Shown piece by piece: positions 21,850 to 33,681 of a stretch of 64,000 nt of DNA (the first letter of the stretch is position 1; every line of letters starts with the position of its first letter). Made by a program: the position numbers and the translations under genes. Source of the stretch: Dendrobium chrysotoxum (lineage: Eukaryota > Streptophyta > Magnoliopsida > Asparagales > Orchidaceae); contig CM034312.1 of the NCBI GenBank assembly GCA_019925795.1, positions 2,078,501 to 2,142,500 on the forward strand, written 5' to 3'. The notes beneath the pieces are model-generated. The model did no database searches. It saw nothing but the letters and a program-made list of their open reading frames with translations, and was not told the origin of the DNA.

Positions 21850-23527
21850 GATTAACACTTTATTTTTCTTGTGTTAAGACTTAACTCAAACACACACATA
21901 CACACATTTTACTCTCTTCACCTTCCTTTTTCTCCCAGATTGGTTTCATCATTATAATTGACATAAGCATTCTCAAACGTGGTTAACACATTTCCTTGTG
22001 CTCATTTTCTTGGCGAGGTAAAAATTTAAGTACCCGTGTGTGCCTCAGTGTCTGCGGGAAAAAATTATGTTTTTAAACAGGTACCCTGAAGACCTATGCA
22101 CACCTTTCTTGGCATGGTAGGATTGAAGACTACGGCATCGATATCACCCAACACTGACCGTACACATATTTCTTGACATAGCAGGCAGGCTAAGACTCCT
22201 CAAAATTCTCCTAAATGGGAAAGACGCCGGGAGGCTGCTAGATTTTTCAGTGAATAGGGGACTTGATTTGAACAGCAGGGAACTTGCAAACTTGAATATG
22301 ATGCACAGAACTTGTCCTAATATTTAGAAAAAATATATTAATTAAATTCATGAATCATAAATATGAATAAATCAAATGTAAATTTGATTGCAGCCAACAA
22401 AGCCTCCTGCAAATATACAAATGCAGCATGCAGCGAATGCCAGGAAATTTGTACAATTAACAGCAACTCAATATCAGGTGAGATGCATTTATCCTTTACA
22501 AGCAAAAGCGACCACTATACAATAAATGCAAATGCCTACAAGCAGCACTAGAAGATCCTCATATGGCACAACTTTTCCACATGTAACAGTAGGAAGCTTG
22601 CGATGCATATAACAAGCCTATCTACGAACAATGATAGTGAATGTATCGCCGATGTGGTGGATCTTCTACAAGCATGTGGATTTCTTATAGGCATAGGACA
22701 GAAGATCATAGTGAATGCAAATGCTCATTGGATATGGTGGGAGATTTGTTGTATGTGCAACAATGATAATCATCAACATACAATATATGCTACAACACCC
22801 TTACAGATAACCACCAATCAATGGCCAAATGCATTAATCACCTGCAAGAAAAGATAAGTGATATGAAACGAGTGCAAACATCCACGAGTTACTGCAGGAT
22901 ACCTATCATATACACAACTTGCTACCTATAAGCAAATGTAGAAGAGTTATAGTATATACAGGCTCTTATAAGTAGCACCAGAAAATCTGCATGCGAAGCA
23001 ACTTGCTCGCAAATGACAGCAGAAGACTGAAAATACATACAATGATCCCGCCTACAAATAATGACAGTGAACATATTGCAAATCCTCCACAAGCATAAGC
23101 AAAAATATTACAGTAAGCATGACACATTGCCCACAAACAAAGGCATCAAGCCTGTGATGAATGCAATTATTTACGAGCAATAACAAAAGTTCATCAATGC
23201 ATAATAGCTCACCTGCAAGTGACAACGAGTGGCCCAAAACCAATGCTACAATTTACCTGTAAGCAAAAGTAGGGAAATTTTAGTAAAGTCTGCGAGTCAC
23301 TAATAAAATAAGGTAGCAAATTTGTGATGTCAGACCGTCATGTAGAATAAATTAGCTTATTTGCAAGCAACAGGTAGGAGGTCCCTGGCGCACCGCACAG
23401 CTCATTTGTAGGCTGAAGTATATCCTTACAGGTTAAAAGTTGAGGAAAAAAAGCAACTTGCAAAAGATAACATGAACTAAACAGCATTGTCGATACACGA
23501 CAAAGGAAACCAAGCATGCTGCTAAAC
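21850..23527. other. No recognised gene; degenerate internal repetition
   Basis: Around 22330-23330 the words GCAAATG, ACAAGCA, ACAGTGAA and GAAGATC return at irregular spacing, like a very old tandem array. The frames at 22363-22551 and 22603-22857 lie in this repetition and have no recognisable domain. Nothing else supported. Confidence 0.4.
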
Positions 23528-23806
23528 AACGCCACCAAATTCGTAACACCTATGCAAGCGAACAGAAGGCGCTTATAAATTTCAAATAAAATCCAATTCC
23601 ACGCAATCAAACCCGCAACACTCATGCAAGTAGACAGAAGGTGTTTATAAATTCCCAAATAAAATCCAATGCCATACCACCGAATCTGTAACACCCATGT
23701 AAGCGGATAGAAGGCATTTACAAATTCTCAAATAAAACCTAGCGCTACGCCACCGGATCTATAATATTCATACAAGCGGATAAAAGGCGTTTATGGGCTT
23801 CTACAT
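23528..23806. repeat. 73 bp tandem repeat, about 3.7 units
   Basis: Unit starts at 23543, 23615, 23688 and 23761 give periods of 72, 73 and 73. Each unit has ACACYYATGCAAG-like, GACAGAAGG-like and TTATAAATT-like stretches followed by AAATAAAATCCA. The 118-codon minus-strand frame here simply reads through the repeat. Confidence 0.9.
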
Positions 23807-23964
23807 AAAGTGATGAGCACGCCCAAATGTTGATCATTCGCACGGCTGGTCAGTGCCAAATATTTTAAAATTCTCTCACACATGCACTACAAAAAATATA
23901 CATACAAATATGAAAGTACACATATAAGCATATTAATATGTATATATGTAAGAATATATATCTG

Positions 23965-25330
23965 TATGGGCCCCGACGAGCGTATTGTATTTACGCACAT
24001 GGCGTCTAAGGATGCTACGTGGGTAAAAAATGATAAATTTAAGTTTGAGCCTGATCTTTCTATGCAAGTAGATAGGAGTCGAGACGGCTTGAGCTATCAA
24101 ACAAATATACGGTCACGACATCGATCAAGATATTTATTTTAATATGTTTATATTAGACCTTCAAGGCATATAACAAAAAAAAAATCATCAATAAAGGTAT
24201 AAAGCCCGCAACTAACTCGATCCTCTGTCAGCAACTAAATAAAGTGACAAGGTTCAATAAACAATTATAAAATTGCCCCCAAAATACCAGTATGGGACCC
24301 AACGAATGTGTTATGGGTACACATGTGCCGTCTGAAGATGCTGCGCGGGTCAAATGATAAATTTAAGTTTGAGCATGATCCTTCTATGAGAGTAGATAGA
24401 ATTAAAATTAATCATAAATCAAAACTACTTTGACTTATAATAAATAAAAAATTTCTAGTTAAAATTACTCAAATAGTAAGAGCCCTTAGGTTATATCAAA
24501 GCCACAACACCTTCTTCACACATTACATATGCTTCGTTAGGACAACGAACTTTAGCTTAGGCTAAGCCATTAATTGTTTAGGTCTGCATTTAGATGCTTT
24601 GTTTGGAGGGTATCTTATGTTAGTTTACTTATTTTTAGTATTCTATATAGACATACATGTTTAAAAACTTTATCTGTAAAGTACATTATGTTTAGTAGTT
24701 GCATGTAGGATTGATTCTATTACACTTTTATTTCCTACTTATATGTTCTGCTTATAGTACAGTCTTTTGAATATACATAGGCTTTCAATGTAAATGTAAA
24801 AGTCAAATTTAAAAATATAAAGTGTATAAAGATTGAGTTATATAGAGAGTTATAATGGGTTAAATGTATTTGCTAATACATGGATCAAACTATCAAATAA
24901 ATATATAGTCACGACGTCTACCGAAATATTTATTTTAATACGTTCATATTAGGCCTTCAAAGCATATAACAAGGAAAATACTCTAATAAAAGTATATACC
25001 CGCATAGGCCCAAACGAGTATGTTGAATTTACACATGTGACGTTTGAGGATGCTGTGTGGGTCAAAAAATGACCTTAAGTTCAAGCTCAATCCTCCTATG
25101 CGAGTGGATAGGAGTCGACATGGCTCGATCCATCAAACAAATGTATGGTCACGGTGTCGACCGAAACATTTATTTAATATATTTATATTAGGCCTTTAAG
25201 GTCTATAACAAGAAAAATTCATTAATAAAGGCCTGAAGCTCGCAACGGACCCAATCCTCTATCGATAAGTGGACATGGTCGACAAGATCCAACCAATAAG
25301 ATTAAATTGCCATAAGTACCCCAATGATGA
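23965..25330. repeat. About 326 bp tandem repeat, three units, the second interrupted
   Basis: Units start at 23965, 24291 and about 25013, each with a TATGGGCCC-like start, CACATG-GTC, a stretch like GATGCTRYGTGGGTCAAA, then GTCACGRYGTCGACCG and ATTAGGCCTTCAA. The second unit is opened at about 24406-24880 by roughly 475 bp of unrelated AT-rich DNA and lacks the final 110 bp. The frame at 23882-24142 is repeat DNA, not a gene. Confidence 0.85.
24406..24880. other. Insertion within second 326 bp repeat unit
   Basis: AT-rich, non-coding sequence absent from the other two units. No inverted ends or target duplication were identified, so the mechanism is open. Confidence 0.5.
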
Positions 25331-26117
25331 CCGTGTTGAATGCTAATCTCAACCGGAGAGGATCCCAAACATTCAAGTAAATGTCTCCCAAATGCCTATG
25401 AAAACCCAAAATTTCAAAAATCATCAAAAAACTAAAATATTTAAATTGAAATCAATCATCAAACGTTTAAAGCAAAACCCATCCACTATGCGCAATAGTT
25501 TACCAAGGTGGAAAATTTTGAAAACTACTTCAGTTCACAAAGAGCTAATGTCTGGTCAAGAATATCAATAGGATTCATTCTCAATCTGTCTCCTGCCAGT
25601 AAGGACGTGGCATTGGCCCTCTGATTAGCAGTTTGGCCGGATGGCTCTGTAAAGTACACATGGTTTGGCCAGACAGCTCCACGTGGTTAATGATTACAAC
25701 CGCGACTCTCTGACCTAATGGTTTGGTCAAATGACTCCAATTTATTCCAGTTTGGTCAAATGACTCCACTTTCAGATTTGTAAGTTCTTCAGTACTTTCT
25801 ACTCAAAGGCTCACGCAGCTAAGGAGAGCTATGTCATGGCCTCTTATACTTGATGACTCACCTCTCGTTCATTCTTGAAGCTTTAATCAATGTGTTCTTG
25901 TGGGAACTTCATTACATTTCCTAAAACAGATAAAAAATTGACAAGAAACACGTGAATGAATGATTTTAGAAGTAGGGGATAGGAAAATGGCTTTATTGAC
26001 AGATTACTAGTTATTGAGTTATGATCATCGCGGCAGCTCCCTCCACTTATCTGAAAGCTGGGATGAGAAGAACGTTATGACGTTTGGACTCTTGCAGCCC
26101 ATCTTGTCGGTTGTTAG
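25331..26117. other. No recognised gene; short GTTTGGYC motif repeats
   Basis: Four copies of a motif like GTTTGGYC-RAYRRCTCC begin at 25631, 25663, 25721 and 25750. The minus-strand frame across them (25581-25769) merely reflects the repeats. The plus-strand frame at 26014-26283 runs into a MITE-like sequence and shows no domain. Confidence 0.45.
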
Positions 26118-26311
26118 AGAGATTCAAGTTTATTGGAGACAATTTTTATTTTATTTTATTTTCCAATTCATAATTATAATGTTCGATTGGCCATTATTTT
26201 TGTGTTATTTTTTAAAAAAATTTGTGCTAAAATATTGTTTCTATAATAACTTTAAAAATTATTTGCCTAAATCAACATTATAAAATAGTAAAAAAATTAT
26301 TCCAAATAAAA
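26118..26311. mobile_element. Putative MITE, AGGCTTTATTTGG family
   Basis: Left edge AAGTTTATTGGAGACAATTT and right edge AATTATTCCAAATAAAACCT are imperfect inverted copies, and both resemble the MITEs at 33682 and 40707. AT-rich, non-coding. Edges uncertain. Confidence 0.45.
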
Positions 26312-26593
26312 CCTCTCTTGCAAATTTGGCTGCACATTAGGAGCTCGACTTTTATGCAAGTCACAATTATTGAAATGTATTGCTAAATAATTATTCTTAG
26401 TCATGCTTACTTTAAAATTTGATGAAAAGATTCTCTTGTTGACAGTGGCGGAGCCAGAAAAATTTCATAGAGGGGGCCCAAATTTTTTTTTTTAAATCCC
26501 CTCAACTTTTTTCATCCAGGCTTGGGACCGGCATTGGCAGTTTTAAAAATTTTTATTTCAAACATAAACTACTAAATAAAAGACAAAGTACAC

Positions 26594-28282
26594 TTACAAT
26601 TTATAGCGTCTATTCTTCATATTTTGAAAAAGCTGAATAATAACATCATTGTCAATATAATCTAAAATTTCTTTTTCAATATAAGCGATTAAAACATCGT
26701 TCATCCACTGATCTCCAATTCGATTGCGTAGTCGATTTTTTATGATAGTCATTACAGAAAATACTCTTTCAACTCCTACTGTTGCAACGGGTAGTACTAA
26801 TGCCAGCTTCAATAGCCTAAAAACAAGGGGATATAACATTTCCTTCCTGCTTTGAACTATTTTTTCAGCAAGACTTGCTATATCTTTCAACAATGAAAAT
26901 TGAACATCAAACCGCATATCCATAATATAAGTTTCTAGCTGATCATCGAGAATCATCAAATCTAAAGTACTAAAATCATTTGGATATAAGTTTGCAATTC
27001 TAATTAATTTCTCTTTGTTGAATGCACAGAACAAATTTGATGGGTTCAAACAAGCAATACACAAAAGTAATTCAGTATTAGCCTCTGTGAATCTATTATT
27101 CAACTCTTGAAGTTGCATATCAAGTACTGTATAAAATATATCAACTCGGTAATGATGTAGATTAGTCATTTCTTGAAGTCCACGCGCGGTCGTCCACGGG
27201 CAACCCATTTGTCATTTAGATTTGGAATGTTGATTTTGTGTTCAACACAAAATAAAGACACCTTTTTAATGAAGTCATCCCATTTGTTATCCCTCATATC
27301 TTGTAATCTAATTTTTGATATTTGAACTAAAGACATGGCATTCACAATGTCCTGATCTTTTCTTTGCAAAGCTTCTGATAGTGCAGCAGTGATTCCAAGT
27401 ATGTCTTTCATTAAGTGCAGACAGAAAGAGAAGTCAAAAGATTGCATGGAATCTAATAATGCAAATGAAAATATCTTTCTGAATATCATGGGCAGTTAAT
27501 TTTAAATTCTCAAGAGCATTCTTTAGTACAACATTATTTATATCTTCATTATGCTTTGCTAAAAATTCAAGTAGTTCAAGAAAATTGCCTTGATTTCTGG
27601 AGTTAGAACTCTCATTATGCCCCCAAAAAGCTAATCCTTGTCTTAGAAGGAATTTCACACAATCAACAGAAGAATTTAGGTGGATACGATATGCATTTGT
27701 AACTCGATCAGACTGCAGTTGTAAGGCAAACTTAATATGTTGATCTTGTTCCATTAAAGCCTCACAATTTAACCTTGCATTATTATGAGCACTGATAGGT
27801 CCTCCTATATGAAGATCAAATCTATTATGTTTTTTCCAATTCGAGAATCCATTTCTCCGAAATGCCTCATCATCTTCTTTTTCCCTTCCTTCTACCCCAA
27901 AAAGATAGCAATACAGACAGTACGCTTTATCCTTCTGAATACTATACTCTAACCAACTAGAGTATCTATCAAACCATCTCGGATTGAAACGTCTATCTTT
28001 GATCCCAAACTTAGTTTTAGGAAAGTCATGATTACGAGGCTGACAAGGACCTTTTTGCAAATATGATCTTCGAACTTGATCACGAATGTTATAACTAAAA
28101 TCAGAAATAGGTATACGCAATCCAGGATCTAATTGAAGATTCTCTACATCTGGTTCCCTGCTTTTTGATGATTCACCATTTGTTCGATTTCTTTTTTTAT
28201 TTTGTTCATCATCATTATTTCTTGAATCCTCTATTGATGTTGATACACAAGATTGTGAGACCTTCTTAAAATATTTCTCTAT
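26594..28282 (-). pseudogene. hAT transposase, zf-TTF/DUF4371 type, internally deleted
   Basis: Reads from about 28282 down to 26594 in three pieces. The first (to 27434) has IEKYFKK, then DPGLRIPISDFSYN, YLQKGPCQPRNHDFPKTKFG, and the TTF-type zinc finger (CLYCYLF near 27910), followed by the start of DUF4371 (FLLRQGLAFWGH, QGNFLELLEFL). Near 27460-27475 it jumps from DIQKDI to SFDFSFCLHLMK. In full-length relatives some 300 residues, including most of the RNase H-like catalytic core, lie between these. The second piece (27489-27166) ends in a frameshift near 27180-27210. The third (27208-26594) has the hAT dimerisation region: LPVATVGVERVFS and IKNRLRNRIGDQWMND. The expected first Met codon reads ATA at 28280-28282, and an intron acceptor-like TTTTAG lies just upstream. 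It cannot catalyse transposition. Confidence 0.93.
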
Positions 28283-28840
28283 AGTCTTTGTGAGAAGTCA
28301 AATTACCTAAAACATGTAGAACTCATTTGAAGCAAACTACAAACCCTTCCAAACTCCACTAAAATTAAAATAATAACAATCATATCCAAATTTATAAATG
28401 ATCATTTTATGATTTTTTATCCTTAACTGAACAAAAATGACATGACAAACTACATAAAAAAACTAACTACATATGATTTTTTATCCTTAACAGAACAAAA
28501 ATGACTGAACAAAATGTCAAAAACTAACTACAGGTTGATCAATTTTCTTAGGATACAAAGAACCCTAATCCACAGAATTGAAATGTTGCTGAAAGAAGAA
28601 ATGGAAATCTCCAACTATACTGCAAAGCTAGTGAAATTGATACATAACAACTGAAAACAGCAAACAGAATCCAAATCAATGCAATAACAGATCTTACCTT
28701 CTAGATTCAAGGACGGTGGACGGACTGGCGCCGGCGGACTGTTCACTGCGACTGCGACTGCCGGAAGGCCCGGATCGAAGAAGGAAGAAAGGAATCACAC
28801 AGCCGGAAAGCCCGGAAGACTCAGCCTCTGCGATTGCCGT

Positions 28841-28926
28841 CGATCGCAAAATCGGAAGCTTCCGTCGCGCGAGAGCTTCTGATCGATCGCGAAATCCTAA
28901 GCTGTCGTCGCGCGAGAGCTTCTGAG
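28841..28926. repeat. 43 bp tandem duplication in hAT 5' region
   Basis: Two 43 bp units (28841-28883 and 28884-28926), each with CGATCGC-AAATC and GTCGCGCGAGAGCTTCTGA. CpG-rich, at the presumed promoter/leader end of the transposase gene. The 69-codon plus-strand frame over it is a shadow. Confidence 0.88.
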
Positions 28927-29064
28927 CGAACTTTTAGGGCAAGCGAGTAGCAAAGGTTTGAACCGGGCACACAAACGGACAGGATTATATGATACGCGAA
29001 ATTTTTTTTTTATTTTCGCGGAGGGGGTACGTGCCCCCGCGGGACCCGCGTGGCTCTGCCGCTG

Positions 29065-30340
29065 AAAGATTATTATTAGAGATTATAATAATTCAATTAA
29101 AATTTATTGTATATATTTAATAAATAAAACTTTTTTATTTGCATATGTTTATATATAAATCATCTTTAATACACCATTATTTACCAATTCTTAGCTCATA
29201 AGATTTGTGCCAATTTAAAAGGCCTGACTGGCCCTCTTTCCATGTGAATCAGGTGACAAACTCTCTTGAGACACATGTCATTCTTTGCTTGGTTTGTGTG
29301 AAGTAAATCAGACTTAAAAAAAAAACATACGTGATACATCACCAAAAATTATCTTGATCAGACTCGAATCTTGATGTATATTTGAATTAGAAATTTTCAA
29401 AATTAATTCGAGATCATTTAAACTCTGATTTTAGCAAATTTGTAGTAGAGTTGGACGTCTCAATAAGGCAAAGACAACAAAACAAAAATCAGTCTAATCC
29501 GAGCAAAAATAGACTCAAATCAAAGGCTTAAAGTATATTCAAAAGCTTTAGAGCATTAGTTAGATAATCAAATGATATATAACATATAGCATGCTTATAA
29601 TCAAATCGAGCGGCTCGACGAAATGAATCCAACAAAACCAAAATCATTTCATTCCGACATCATTAAGACAATTAAATACTAAATGAATGTTCTATAATTG
29701 AGGGAATCAGTACATGTCATTCGATAGAAATCTCCGAATTTGCCCTGGATCTTCTCTATATTTATGAAATATGTTAAGCTTTGTAACTCACTCAAGTATA
29801 GCAGAATCTCTTCTCCTAGGCAAGACCAAGTGTTTTTACCCTTTTCAAGTTTTCCATGTATAAAATTTTCTAGTGTTCTCTTACTCTCTGAACTATCTAT
29901 TTATAAGTTGGATATTCATGCATCGCTAAGACAAAAAACTCTCCCTCTACAATGGTGAATTTTATCGCTCTGCAACAATACTTGCTTGTGGTTTTTATTT
30001 ATTAACATTTATATAATTTAGAATTTATATTTTAATATTTATATAATTAACTTTTGCCTTAGATTAAAAAATTAGTGCCAAAAGGAGAGAATAATCTTGA
30101 AATAAAATTATGTGAGAATATTTTAATATTAAAAATAAATTTAAAAATCTTTAATTTATTTTAAATTTTGTAGTAAAAAAATATTCTATCTGAATATTCA
30201 CTCAAATATATATATTTTTAACAATCATGTAGCATAAAAAACGGCCAAAATTTTCAGCATTATTGAGAGGTGGTCGGGTCGGTGTGATTAGGCACACGCT
30301 GGAATTGCTTAGTTGGCACACTATTTATATTTTTAAATCA
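29065..30340. repeat. Recurring module, central copy, left part
   Basis: Matches 7120-7565: AAAGATTRTTATTAGARATTATAAT at the left, ACCAATT-TAG-TCATAAGAT, then CGGCCAAAATTTTC, GGAATTGCTTAG and an ATTTATA box at the right. It is cut at the left by the hAT element and at the right by the L1 LINE; the rest resumes at 33425. No gene; the frame at 29740-29958 has no domain. Confidence 0.7.
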
Positions 30341-33300
30341 CTTGCCTTAGCAGGTTGGCCGTGGAGTGTAACAATAATCTTATATCTCAGGAACTAAAAT
30401 GTATTAATGTCCAACTGGCTGAAGCAACTTCACAATGGTACTCCTGGATTTCGCAAAGGGCAAAAAGCAAATGGTTAACCCAAGGGGAAGATGATCTCAA
30501 ATTTCTATACTCTAAGATTCATATGAGAAGAAACTATAGGAGGATTGGCATCTCCCTTTCCATGGCCAACTCCTCTTTTTCTTTCTCTGAAGCTGTACAA
30601 GACACCATTTCTCACTTTCAAAGCCTCTTCAATCCTCCTGCTAGGCAACATTTTGAGATTGATAAATTCCCTGCGGGTAAGGTGATTCCCAATGAGTATT
30701 TAGCAACCCTTACATCTCCTTTTACTGAGGCTGAAATTAAAAAAGCTGTCTTCTCTGGTGCTTCCAACTCTACCCCTGGCCCGGATGGCTTCAACTTTGA
30801 GTTCTTCAAAACTACCTGGCTTGTCACTGGACCCATCCTTTGCAAAGCTGTGAAAGCCTTTTATCACGATGCTTACCTGCCTCCTGCTGCTAAGGCCACA
30901 GCCATTACGCTCATTCCGAAAACAAGCCATGCTGCGGGAATTTCGGATTTTAGACCCATCTCCCTATGCAACACTACTTATAAAATAATTGCTAAATTAC
31001 TTGCTAATAGGATGCTCCCTATTATGCCTTACATCATCCAAGGAAATCAAACTGGTTTTATTCATAGAAGAATTTCCACTGATAATGTTATATTAGCGAG
31101 GGAGATCTTGCTTCACTCCAGACAAAATACTAAAGAAAGGTATTTTTGTGCGAAATTGGATATTAAAAAAGCTTTTGATAGTGTATCCAGAGAATTTCTT
31201 ATAGCAAGATTGTTTCAGAAAGGGTTCCCTGAGAAGTTTATCAAGTGGATTTGTGCTTGCATAAAAGATGTCTGGTTCTCGTTGTGCATTGATGGGGCCT
31301 TGCATGGATACTTTCCCTCCACAGCTGGTATTAGACAAGGGTGTCCATTAAGCCCTTACCTTTTCTGTATTGTAATGGATGCTTTATCTTGTGTCTTGGA
31401 TAGTCCTATTGATGGGGAGATGTTTGATGGCCCGCAGGTTGATGGTATCAGAATCTCTCATCTCATGTACGCAGATGACCTCATTATATTTGGAAAGCCT
31501 AGCACTCACAACTGTAGTATACTTAGCCAAATGCTTGACAATTTCTTTGCGGCCACGGGTCTTGCTGTGAACTTTGATAAGAGCTCCCTCATACTTCCCT
31601 CCTCTTGCCTCAATGCTGATGATATTAGTGCTATTCTTCATATACCCAATTCCACCAGTTTCACCTATTTGGGAATTCCTATCTCTCCTTATAATCCAAA
31701 AATTTCTGACTTCTCTAAATTAATGGAAACGGTTCTACTTAAGCTTTCTGGATGGAAGGCTAAAGCCCTGTCTTTTGCCGGTAGGATGCAGTTTTTAAGG
31801 TTTACTATATGGAATTCTATAGCCTATTGGATAAGAGGATCTATTATACCAAAAACCATTATTAAGCAGCTTGAGAAACTTTGTGCTAAATTTCTCTATT
31901 TTGGGGACATGTCTGCACGCAAATTACACCTTATCTCCTGGAAGAATACATGTAAACCTAAAGCTTATGGTGGGATTGGTCTCCCCTCCTTATACTCGGT
32001 TCAATTCAGTTATAACTGCTCCTTGATTGAGAGATTATATAATACCAGTACCCCTCTGTCTTCTTGGTTTCTGTATAAATATGTATCCCCATGGAAGCCG
32101 CCAGTCTCGAAAGCATCATCCTTCTGGAAAAATCTGTGTCGTGTGGCTTGATCTGCTATTGGTATGTATAGTTTTAAGGTTGCTTTCATGGCCCCCATTT
32201 CTCTTTATTGGGATCACTGGTATAATGGCTCCTTGCTTAAGGATGTCGCTGCTCTGCAACCTCTTCTGGATCTTTACCCGGATAATACCAGGCTTTCGAT
32301 ATTTTTAAATGAATATGGCTGGAATATGCCACCTGACCTGCCTACCACCTGTACGTCTTTTCTCATGCAAATTCCGGTTGGAAACAGAGGTATTAATTGT
32401 CTTATCTGGGATAATGGGATTGCAAAAAATCATAGCTCTTATACCCACTACCTATACAGAAATGATAATATGGTAACCTGGCATCACTTTGTTTGGCATA
32501 AACGATTCTCTCTTAGATTCTCCTCCTTCTGTTGGATGGCCATCTTAGGAGGTCTAAAAACCGCTGATGTTCTGCTGGCTAGGGGTATTCCAGTAGATCC
32601 TCAGTGCCCGCTTTGCTTTAACGTCTATGAATGTTCCTCACATCTCTTTTTTGAATGTGACTACTCTTATGCTGTTATTGCTGCCCTCATTCCTAAGATG
32701 AGACAGCAACTGCTTAGGCCCAATATCCTTCAGGCTTTTGAATGCATCAGCGATGCCTCTCCTACGATTGAGCTTTTTTATCAATTACTCATCTGTTGTG
32801 CGGTTTATCACCTATGGAGAGAGAGGAATGACAGAAAATTTGGGAACTCTTATGCTTCTTCTACCACTGTTTGCCAGAAAATTAAAAGTGCGATATTTTC
32901 TAAAGTTTTGAAGTGGAAAAATGGGATCAATTTGCTGGATATGCTTTAGCCACATGTTTGGATTCGGATATATTTCTCCTGCTGATGCCGAGGGCTTATT
33001 ACTTCGGAACTGGATGGCCCTTGTGGCAACCAGCTTATCCGAATTGCTGGGGGAGGTTTTGAAGGACGATGATGATTGCTGCAACTTCCCACCCCTTGGA
33101 TGGTCTAACCGGCAACCAGGGGTGCTTCTTCTTCTTCTCAGATCCGAACTGTTGGATCAGTTGAATTGGTGCGACAATGCTCATGCTGCAGCCTGAGTCC
33201 TTTAGTTTTTATTTTTCTCAATTTTTGTTGTTTCTTTTTGACCACTGTAATCTTTTTCTTGTTCTTTTGGCTGTATTGGGTGGTATAGGTTTTTTTTTTC

Positions 33301-33424
33301 TCTTCCAGCTTTGCTCAGTTTTTCATTTAGCTATTGCTGGGAGGGATTTTTTACTCTCTTGTAATTCTGTTCTTTTTCCATAGTTATACAAGGGCTTATG
33401 CCCCATAATTTCCCCAAAAAAAAA
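30341..33424 (+). mobile_element. 5'-truncated L1-type LINE
   Basis: A 3.1 kb insertion in the recurring module. Its 5' end falls in the linker between endonuclease and reverse transcriptase; ORF1 and the endonuclease are missing. It has a 470 bp 3' untranslated part and ends in nine A at 33416-33424. The module resumes with TTCTCTATGATCAG, as in ATCTCTATGATC at 7570. No target duplication is seen: the left junction AAATCA and the right junction fit a near-blunt join when compared with the intact module at 7565. Confidence 0.88.
30355..32949 (+). pseudogene. L1 LINE ORF2 reverse transcriptase with one in-frame stop
   Basis: Open from the 5' junction to TGA at 32149-32151, then open in the same frame to 32949, about 860 codons in all. 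Domains in order: linker with SKWLTQGEDDLKFLYSKI (residues 38-55); reverse transcriptase (about 140-420) with TPGPDGF, ITLIPK, DFRPISL, QTGFI, LDIKKAFDSV (first catalytic Asp), GIRQGCPLSPYLF and MYADDLIIF (YADD near residue 372, two catalytic Asp); thumb and connection with YLGIP and WK. After the stop comes the zinc-binding reverse transcriptase domain (zf-RVT) with CPLCF and SSHLFFECDYS. All catalytic residues I can check are present. It would copy LINE RNA at the target, but with no endonuclease, no ORF1 and an internal stop it is dead. Only one lesion suggests a fairly young insertion. Confidence 0.94.
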
Positions 33425-33640
33425 TTCTCTATGATCAGAATATATAGTGCGCAATTCTAAAAAAAAGACAAAAGTCATCAAATTTGGAGATCTACCTTTC
33501 TTTTCTTTAAACGAAGAGATCCAAATTGAATATCTCATTTTAAGAGAAATGATAAATGTTATAAATTGGATTGATTTGTATAGCTTGTATAGCTCTATTC
33601 ACACACAAATCATCTAATACTTATCTTGGCATGCTTCGTT
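33425..33640. repeat. Recurring module, central copy, right part
   Basis: Continuation of 29065-30340 after the L1. It matches 7565-7760, including AAACGAAGAGAT, CTCATTTTAAGAGAAATGATAAA and CTAATACTTATCTT. Confidence 0.7.
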
Positions 33641-33681
33641 TAGAACTAATAGATCAATAGATGAAGAAAGAATAACTTATA

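Larger units (their letters stand above)
26443..29064 (-). mobile_element. hAT element with deleted transposase gene
   Basis: A 2622 bp element with imperfect inverted ends: CAGTGGCGGAGCCA on the left, and CAGCGGCAGAGCCA as the complement of the right. The transposase gene runs on the minus strand and its GC- and CpG-rich 5' end lies at 28700-29050, where a 43 bp tandem duplication occurs. The element interrupts a copy of the recurring module; the related intact module near 7121 reads TTGTTGAAAGATTG across the site. No clear 8 bp target duplication flanks the ends, but AAAGATT occurs just outside the right end and 12 bp before the left end. Confidence 0.85.

Noticed and set aside
23528..23806. 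CRISPR-like array
   Set aside because: Units are contiguous 73 bp tandem repeats without spacers, in plant DNA.
23338..24142. Frames of 118 and 86 codons near the tandem arrays
   Set aside because: They read through the 73 bp and 326 bp repeats without any domain.
28716..28925. 69-codon plus-strand frame in the CpG-rich hAT end
   Set aside because: Antisense to the transposase leader and made partly of a tandem duplication.
31379..33538. Several 60-90 codon frames on both strands around the L1
   Set aside because: Shadows of the ORF2 frame or of the 3' untranslated part.
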